From RCIO01 sp964629765 (GTDB taxonomy: Bacteria > Pseudomonadota > Alphaproteobacteria > Rhizobiales > Rhizobiaceae): DNA of 64,000 nucleotides. Shown one piece after another: positions 58,699 to 64,000 of this stretch. A model generated the notes under the pieces. That model was not told where the DNA came from, did no database searches, and saw only the letters and a program-made list of their open reading frames with translations. The first letter of the stretch is position 1. The number at the start of each line of letters is the position of its first letter. A program made the translations under genes and the position numbers. The stretch spans positions 11,394 to 75,393 of the forward strand of contig CAZVTK010000008.1 of assembly GCA_964629765.1 (NCBI GenBank), in the 5' to 3' direction.

Positions 58699-60280
58699 TC
58701 GCTCCCACCACCATAGATTTGGGTGCGTTTTCTTCGAGCAAGGTGCGTAATTTCCCCTTGATCTCGATGCTGACACCCTTGCCTGTGGCGGGATTGCGAG
58801 CGACCGCTATCTTGTCGATCAGGTCACGCATGACGGTTGTGGGGCTGCGGTCGCCCGACGCGATCTGCTCTTCCAGTTCCTCCCGAAGCCTCCCCAATTG
58901 CTGACGGTATCTCGCGAGGGCCAGAGGATGAAGGGACACGTTGTCGAAGGGCGCAGGCTCCTGTGCCAGCTCGCTTTTCAAGGCGACAAGCTCTGCCTCC
59001 TTCGCGTCCATATCCACCCGGATACGCTCTGGATTGCCAGTGCCCTTGGCGATGAACTGCACCATCCGGTTTAGCTCGTCATCCAGCTCGCGGATACGTC
59101 GTTCCAGCCCCGACCGACGCCTGACCATCTCCTGAGCCAAGCGTTTACGGGCGTCATTGTACGTTTTCACGTAGGTTGTCAGCCGTTCGGGGTTCTGGAG
59201 TTCTGCCCGCAGCGTTTCGAGCACAAGGTTCTCGACAACATCGAGATAGTACGTGTGCGGGTCCGGGCAGGTACGGCTCTCGGCATAGGCGCTGCACTGT
59301 ATCCGCTGGCGTCCGGTCTTGTCCTTGCCCTTCACTGACATCCCGGCCCCGCAGGCCGCACATTTCAGCAAGCCTGATAGCAGCCTCTTGGGGCGCTTCA
59401 TCGCGCCGGTTTCACGAGGAGTTCGCGGTCGCGGGGCAATCATCGCCTGAACAGCGTCGAATACATTCTGATCCACAATTCGCAGGTGCGGCACGTCAGC
59501 ACGTTCCAACTCGTCGTGCTTATTCGCCCGCGACAATCGTTTCCCTGTGTTCGGGTCCATGACCATGCGGGACTTGTTCCACACCATCTCCCCGACATAC
59601 AGGCGGTTGCGGAGGATGCCGCTCCCCCGCTGTTGCCAACCGTATATGGCCGACGCATTCCAGCGTGCCCCACGAGGCGGGGGCACCTGCTCCTTGTTCA
59701 GTTGATAGGCGATCTGTCGAGGCGAGTTTCCGTTCAGGTACTCGCTGTATATGCGTCGTACGACCTCAGCCTCATCGGGGACGATATGAAGGACGCCCTT
59801 CTCGATGGGGTCGGCTCGATAGCCATAAGCCAACCCCCCCGCCGACAGTCCATTTCTTACCTTGCCAGAAAGACCACGCCGGACCTTGCGGGAATTGTCC
59901 ACGCGGAACATATGCGCCTGAATGGCCCGCATGCCGAGAGAGAGCGTATCTGCCCTTCCGCCATACACGGTGAGGATCGCGACATCGGAGAAGGTGAGAT
60001 GCTTCTCAATCGTGCCCATGTCACCCATGTCTCGGGCGAGCCGGTCCACTTCCTCAACGACAACAGCGTCGAACTGGTTCTGGGCGGCGTCTGCCATCAG
60101 TCTCGTCAGGCCAACTCGCGTGAGGATGGATGCTCCAGAGATAGCTGGGTCGTCGTACACAGCAACAACTTCATATCCCTCGCGCTCAGCATAGCGCCTG
60201 CACAGCGCAACCTGATCCTCAATCGACTTCGCGTTTTGAAGATCGGTCGAGTATCGAGCATAGATCGCTGCGCGCATCAT
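58655..60280 (-). CDS. Large serine recombinase
   Basis: A 541-residue serine recombinase. The catalytic N-terminal domain has Ser11 in 'MMRAAIYARYSTDLQNAKSI', 'AVVVEEVDRLARDMGDMGTI' with the active-site Arg, then the long alpha-E helix region. The recombinase domain is 'GGLAYGYRADPIEKG' and 'NSPRQIAYQLNKEQVPPPRG'; the zinc ribbon is 'LLKCAACGAGMSVKG' with later cysteines, followed by a long coiled-coil and a C-terminal end 'AEEGFEPPTQGL' encoded by the tRNA repeat. The protein integrates or excises a second element. Start ATG 60280 overlaps the upstream small gene by four bases. Confidence 0.92.
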   Translation of the reverse strand: MMRAAIYARYSTDLQNAKSIEDQVALCRRYAEREGYEVVAVYDDPAISGASILTRVGLTRLMADAAQNQFDAVVVEEVDRLARDMGDMGTIEKHLTFSDVAILTVYGGRADTLSLGMRAIQAHMFRVDNSRKVRRGLSGKVRNGLSAGGLAYGYRADPIEKGVLHIVPDEAEVVRRIYSEYLNGNSPRQIAYQLNKEQVPPPRGARWNASAIYGWQQRGSGILRNRLYVGEMVWNKSRMVMDPNTGKRLSRANKHDELERADVPHLRIVDQNVFDAVQAMIAPRPRTPRETGAMKRPKRLLSGLLKCAACGAGMSVKGKDKTGRQRIQCSAYAESRTCPDPHTYYLDVVENLVLETLRAELQNPERLTTYVKTYNDARKRLAQEMVRRRSGLERRIRELDDELNRMVQFIAKGTGNPERIRVDMDAKEAELVALKSELAQEPAPFDNVSLHPLALARYRQQLGRLREELEEQIASGDRSPTTVMRDLIDKIAVARNPATGKGVSIEIKGKLRTLLEENAPKSMVVGAMVAEEGFEPPTQGL

Positions 60281-60414
60281 TCTTCTCGCAATTTCAACTC
60301 GTTATCATGATCCTCCCTAGCCGCTTTCAAAGCAAGAGAGATGATCAGCCGGTCAATTGCGTTCCCTAAGTCCGATGAGGCGGATGTCGACACGACAGTA
60401 TCGTTGGCAGGCAT
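60277..60414 (-). CDS. 45-residue partner of the serine recombinase
   Basis: A 45-codon gene with a GAGG site about five bases before ATG 60414 and a four-base overlap (ATGA) with the recombinase. The protein begins 'MPANDTVVSTSASSDLGNAI' and ends with a charged helix ('DRLIISLALKAAREDHDNEL'). It has no known family; it could be a recombination-directionality factor-like helper or simply a translational leader. The frame is open further upstream but codons there look non-coding. Confidence 0.5.
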   Translation of the reverse strand: MPANDTVVSTSASSDLGNAIDRLIISLALKAAREDHDNELKLREE

Positions 60415-60811
60415 AGGTGCCTCATTGCACCTCGCAGCCAGACGATCTTTTCTTTTGATGATGCGGATGGTCACGACGCACACCTGATCCGTGTGCGTGA
60501 CGACTAAACACTGCACGCACAATCAGCGTGCCTGTCCGTCTTCCACGGTCGGCTGCTTTCGGCCTAAGGCACCCAGCGATTACCCATCCAAGCTCCGAAA
60601 GCTCATCATGACCGCCTGTCCCCTGTCAACGGTAGATTGTATTGTCCACAGCTCGGGCGCTGCTGGCGCGGTCTGGCGGCCTTTGCCGAGCTTTAGCCGT
60701 GGAGTAAGGCAAAAACGCCAAGGAGGGAGACAAAATCGACACCACCCCACCGTGTTCACCGTCTTGCGTCACACCGATTTCCACTGCGCCCGTGAACTAA
60801 CCGTCAATTCA
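60415..60811. other. Gene-free interval in the second mobile segment
   Basis: About 400 bases without a credible gene between the recombinase unit and the convergent end of the replication-like gene. One plus-strand frame crosses it but is low in coding signal. Promoters for the recombinase pair must lie in its left part. No repeat or RNA gene was recognised. Confidence 0.4.
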
Positions 60812-61762
60812 TCACCCCGGCCATTTGGTCATTGCGATCTTGAGCGAGGTGAGCATGGGCTCCCAGCCCTTCCAGATTTCGTCCGGCTGCCACCATGGCA
60901 TGGGGTGGGCGGCAAGGTGCTTGCGGAACTTCGTACGGCGCTCTTTTTTCAGAAGGAGCACGGCGTCCTTCAAGCCTCGTACCTTCACGCTGTCGCAGAA
61001 CATGATCCAGAAGCCCTCGTCCACGCCAGACGGCGCAGCAGGCATGTTCTCCGTCAGCGTCATATCGGCAAAGGGGTTCGTGAGGGCCGCTAGATCGTGC
61101 AGCTTCATCCCGAGGTTAACCAGCCGTCTCTCGACACGTACTACTGACGGGCCTGTCCACCCTTGGCCTTTCGCCTGCCTCTTTGTCTTGCGGCTGTAGA
61201 TCAGGGTCTGGTTCCCCTTGGCCTTCCCGAACGCGACGTTCTGCAAGACGCCGTTCTTCGTCCACCGGATCGTGGTGCTCGGGTATTTTGGCAGGAACTG
61301 GAACCCGTCCATGCGTACGCCGGGGAGGTCCACGGTCACGTCGATGCGCGTGATGTGGCCGTGCTTCGCCACGTATTCCCAGCCGCCGTCCATGATTGTC
61401 ATCATCACCGCGTGAAGCTCGGCCATTCCTATTGGCCCCAGATCGACTGGCACGAACTCCAGACGGATGGTCTCGACCTGCTGGCTCTTGGCATCGTATC
61501 TCGCCTGAAGCAGCGGCCACCTCTTGTGATCGACCAACGAGGGAAGTTTGATCCGTTTGCCGAGGTTGAACCCCTTCCCCTTTGGTGCGCTGCCCCACAC
61601 CTCGGGGTCATCGAGGCTCTGGAACAGCCCCATATAGATGTCATGGGCATCCTCCTTGCTCTCGGGCTTGAGGACGATGCTGATCTTGTCGATGAAGGGG
61701 GATTTTGGGAGGGTTTCGGCCTTGTTAGAAGGCTTGCCCTTATACTTGATGGTGACGGCCAT
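60812..61762 (-). CDS. Replication-initiator-like protein
   Basis: A 316-residue protein (ATG 61762; an ATG seven codons upstream is possible). The middle contains 'MDGGWEYVAKHGHITRIDVT' then 'DLPGVRMDGFQFLP', similar to the catalytic sheet of rolling-circle/plasmid Rep proteins where 'RIDxxxD' acids bind metal. 'YSRKTKRQAKGQGWTGPSVV' and 'RVERRLVNLG' follow as in Rep_trans/RstA-like initiators. The C-terminal part has Trp-rich loops ('AAHPMPWWQPDEIWKGWEP'). The assignment is by pattern only; a DNA-binding regulator is an alternative. Confidence 0.55.
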   Translation of the reverse strand: MAVTIKYKGKPSNKAETLPKSPFIDKISIVLKPESKEDAHDIYMGLFQSLDDPEVWGSAPKGKGFNLGKRIKLPSLVDHKRWPLLQARYDAKSQQVETIRLEFVPVDLGPIGMAELHAVMMTIMDGGWEYVAKHGHITRIDVTVDLPGVRMDGFQFLPKYPSTTIRWTKNGVLQNVAFGKAKGNQTLIYSRKTKRQAKGQGWTGPSVVRVERRLVNLGMKLHDLAALTNPFADMTLTENMPAAPSGVDEGFWIMFCDSVKVRGLKDAVLLLKKERRTKFRKHLAAHPMPWWQPDEIWKGWEPMLTSLKIAMTKWPG

Positions 61763-61980
61763 CCGCCGAACCTTCCCTGCCACGATCTCGGCACTCGACG
61801 GGAAGGTACCGCATCCGGGTTAACAACCCCCAGAAGCACGTCAAATGTACATGACCACCCATCCAACACAAGGGCCACCGTTCCCCCCGGATCATTTCAT
61901 GATCCACTGGTTTTTTGCTGGTCGATCTGCTGAAGGTTCATACGGTTGCCGTTCTGCGCTAAACGCAGTGAAGAAAGATC

Positions 61981-63993
61981 GTGGCGGAGGCGGTATTGGG
62001 GTCGAGTGCATATCAGGGAAGCCTCTTCTCGAACGACTTTGTCGAGCGCTCCATCGTCGATAGCCCTGACTGGGTTTCCATTGCCTCCGACGATCTGACC
62101 ACGGCGCGGCAGGAACTGGCAGCGATCTTCGCCCGGTTTCCCACTAGCCAGACGCCGAATGAGACACAGACCGAGGACGATCTGATCTGGCGCGTACTGG
62201 CTTGCCTTGGCTGGTCCGAGCACCTGCGTCAGCAGAACCTGACCGCGCGTGGTCGAGATGATGTGCCGGACGGCCTCCTGTATCTCGACGGGAACACAAA
62301 GGATCACGCTGTTGCACATCCCGAGGAGTGGAAGCGGTACGAGTTCGGCGCGGCCATTGTGGAGAGCAAACGGTGGGGCCGTCCGCTCGACCGGCGCTCT
62401 GAGCAACGTAATGAGATCATAGCACCATCTACGCAGATGCTGCGTTACCTGCGTCGGGTGGACGACCTTACCAACGGCTCCCTGCGGTGGGGTATCCTAA
62501 CCAACGGTGCTCGCTGGCGGCTCTACTATTCCGGTGCCCGGTCGGTGTCCGAGCAATTCTTCGAGATCGACCTAGCTGCCGTGCTCGGCGTGCTGGGCTT
62601 CAACGAGGGCCTGTTCGCCCTCACGCAGCAGGAACAGGAGCACTGGCTCAAGGTCTTCGTTCTGATGTTCCGGCGCGAGGCGTTCGTGCCGGGGCCAGAT
62701 CACCGCACATTCCATCAACGGGCGCTGGAGGAAGGCCGCTTCTACGAGGAGCGGGTCGCCCAGAACCTGTCCGATCTGGTCTTCGGCTCGGTGTTTCCCG
62801 CGCTCGCGCAGGGGATAGCCCATGCTGCGCCCGAGGCCGATCTGGACGAGGTGCGCAACGCGACGCTGGTCCTGCTCTATCGGCTGCTGTTCATCCTCTA
62901 TGCCGAGGACCGCGACCTGCTGCCGGTGCGCGACAGGCGCTATGACGACTACAGTCTGCGTGACCGCATTCGGCTCGACGTAGGCAAGCGCAAGGATGCT
63001 GGCGACACATTCTCGGTTACGGCTGCGCGCTATTGGAATGTGATCGACGATCTGTGCCGAGCCATTGATGGTGGGGATACCAGTATCGGGCTACCACCCT
63101 ACAATGGCGGCCTCTTCAGCCGTGAGAACACACCGCTCCTCGACCGTGTCAGGCTCGGAGACGCGCTGGTCGCCTCAGTCATTGACACGCTCTCCTTCAT
63201 TCAGGTCGATGGGCAACGTCGATACATCAACTACCGCGACCTGAGCGTACAGCAGCTCGGCTCGATCTATGAGCGATTGCTTGAGCACGAAATCGTCCGC
63301 GAGGATGACGAGGTCAAGGTCCGACCCAACATCTTCGCCCGCAAGGGCTCCGGCAGCTACTACACACCCGACGACCTCGTGTCCCTCGTCATTGACGAGA
63401 CGCTGGAACCTCTCATCCAGCGGGCCAAGAAGGCGTTCGGCGACAAGGTGGCCGAACTTGAAGCGCTGCCGCCTCCCAGCCGCAGGATCGGTACCCTGAC
63501 CCGCCTCGACCCCGCCATGCGACTGCTGGAGCTGAAGGTGTGCGACCCCGCGATGGGCTCGGGACACTTCCCCGTCAGCTTGGTGGACAAGCTGGCCGAC
63601 CACATCATCGAGGCAATGGCCGAGGCCGAGGCATCCGTCCAGTGGAGTGACGAAATCCAGTATGTCTCTCCGCTCGCCGAGAAGATCGAGGCGATCCGCA
63701 ACACGATCCTGAGCAATGCCGAGGCGCGAGGCTGGAGCGTCAACGAGGACCAGCTCGACGACCGTCACATCATCCGGCGCATGGTGTTGAAGCGGTGTGT
63801 CTATGGCGTGGACAAGAACCCCATGGCAGTGGAGCTGGCCAAGGTGTCGTTGTGGCTTCATACCTTCACGGTCGGTGCCCCACTTAGCTTCCTGGACCAT
63901 CATCTCCGCGCCGGGGACAGCCTGTTCGGCTCGTGGGTCCAAGATGGTGTCAACGGCGGCGCAAAAGTCGGCCATTGGGCGGCGCAAAAGTAG
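61981..63993 (+). pseudogene. Type IIG restriction-modification protein truncated by an IS21-family element
   Basis: 670 codons are open, of which about 655 are native. An N-terminal PD-(D/E)xK-like nuclease is visible as 'DDVPDGLLYLDG' (P96-D97) and 'EFGAAIVESKRWGRPL' (E128-S-K130). The methyltransferase starts at about 455 with motif X 'GSGSYYTPDDLVSLVIDETL' and motif I 'CDPAMGSGHFPVSL' (~521). After 'RAGDSLFGSWVQD' the frame enters IS sequence and stops at 63993, so the catalytic NPPY-type motif IV and the target-recognition domain are missing. GTG 61981 is the likely start. The N-terminal nuclease may still be made, which could be harmful, so the gene is probably inactive or silent. Confidence 0.8.
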
Positions 63994-64000
63994 GCCACTT
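63948..64000 (+). mobile_element. Left end of an IS21-family insertion sequence
   Basis: Sequence starting TGTCAACGG is followed by two tandem copies of a ~22-base repeat (63955-63976 and 63978-64000), each GGCGGCGCAAAAGT followed by CGGCCATT or AGGCCACTT. Tandem repeats of this kind next to a 5'-TG end are the transposase-binding sites of IS21-family elements. The rest of the element (istA, istB) lies beyond the window. Confidence 0.75.

Overview
The window is high-GC DNA with dense genes, small overlaps within operons and protein families typical of an alphaproteobacterium of the order Hyphomicrobiales (Mesorhizobium/Phyllobacteriaceae-like). This placement is an inference from protein style, the tRNA sequence and the abundance of ABC and tripartite uptake systems. 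It is not a database match.

Bases 1-24.9 kb form a catabolic and uptake region for small nitrogen- or carboxylate-containing compounds. It begins with the end of a hydantoinase B-type gene and the tctB-tctA membrane pair. A minus-strand operon follows: cupin, amino-acid ABC transporter (binding protein, two permeases, ATPase), rhodanese, SDR. Next come another SDR, a 2Fe-2S/FAD dehydrogenase with a 3-hydroxyacyl-CoA-dehydrogenase-like enzyme, an IclR-type regulator, a GabD-like aldehyde dehydrogenase, a class III aminotransferase, an Old Yellow Enzyme homologue, another SDR, a DapA-family aldolase/deaminase, a DAO-type oxidase, a split glycine-decarboxylase-like pair and an ATP-NAD-kinase-like protein. 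Three similar 15-bp boxes resembling PcaR/IclR sites lie at promoters of this region and suggest one regulon. Relics of an IS21 transposase and of an endonuclease/exonuclease/phosphatase (EEP) gene show past rearrangement.

Bases 25-46 kb look more like stable chromosome. They carry a glycine-rich autotransporter, an MFS exporter, a LysR regulator, EEP and phospholipase D enzymes, and a hybrid histidine kinase with its response regulator. Divergent from these is a response regulator that has lost its phosphorylation site. Then come two tiny overlapping membrane-protein genes, an L,D-transpeptidase, and a peptide-type ABC operon ending in a class V aminotransferase. Two long palindromic elements sit inside that operon.

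A tRNA-Met(CAU) gene at 46487-46563 is the integration site of a 12.1-kb element. The last 46 bp of the tRNA are repeated exactly at 58653-58698. Between the repeats lie a tyrosine integrase, an AlpA-like factor, a primase-helicase, an XRE repressor, a TacAT-like toxin-antitoxin pair, GIY-YIG-like and HNH-like proteins, and a DNA methyltransferase convergent with a large GHKL (MutL/MORC-like) ATPase. The ATPase gene begins with a run of twelve G. This methyltransferase-GHKL module is the best candidate for an undescribed defence system.

Immediately beyond the second repeat is a second mobile segment. It holds a large serine recombinase whose C-terminus is encoded by the tRNA repeat, a 45-residue partner, a replication-initiator-like protein and a type IIG restriction-modification gene. 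The restriction gene is cut at 63948 by the left end of an IS21-family element that runs out of the window.
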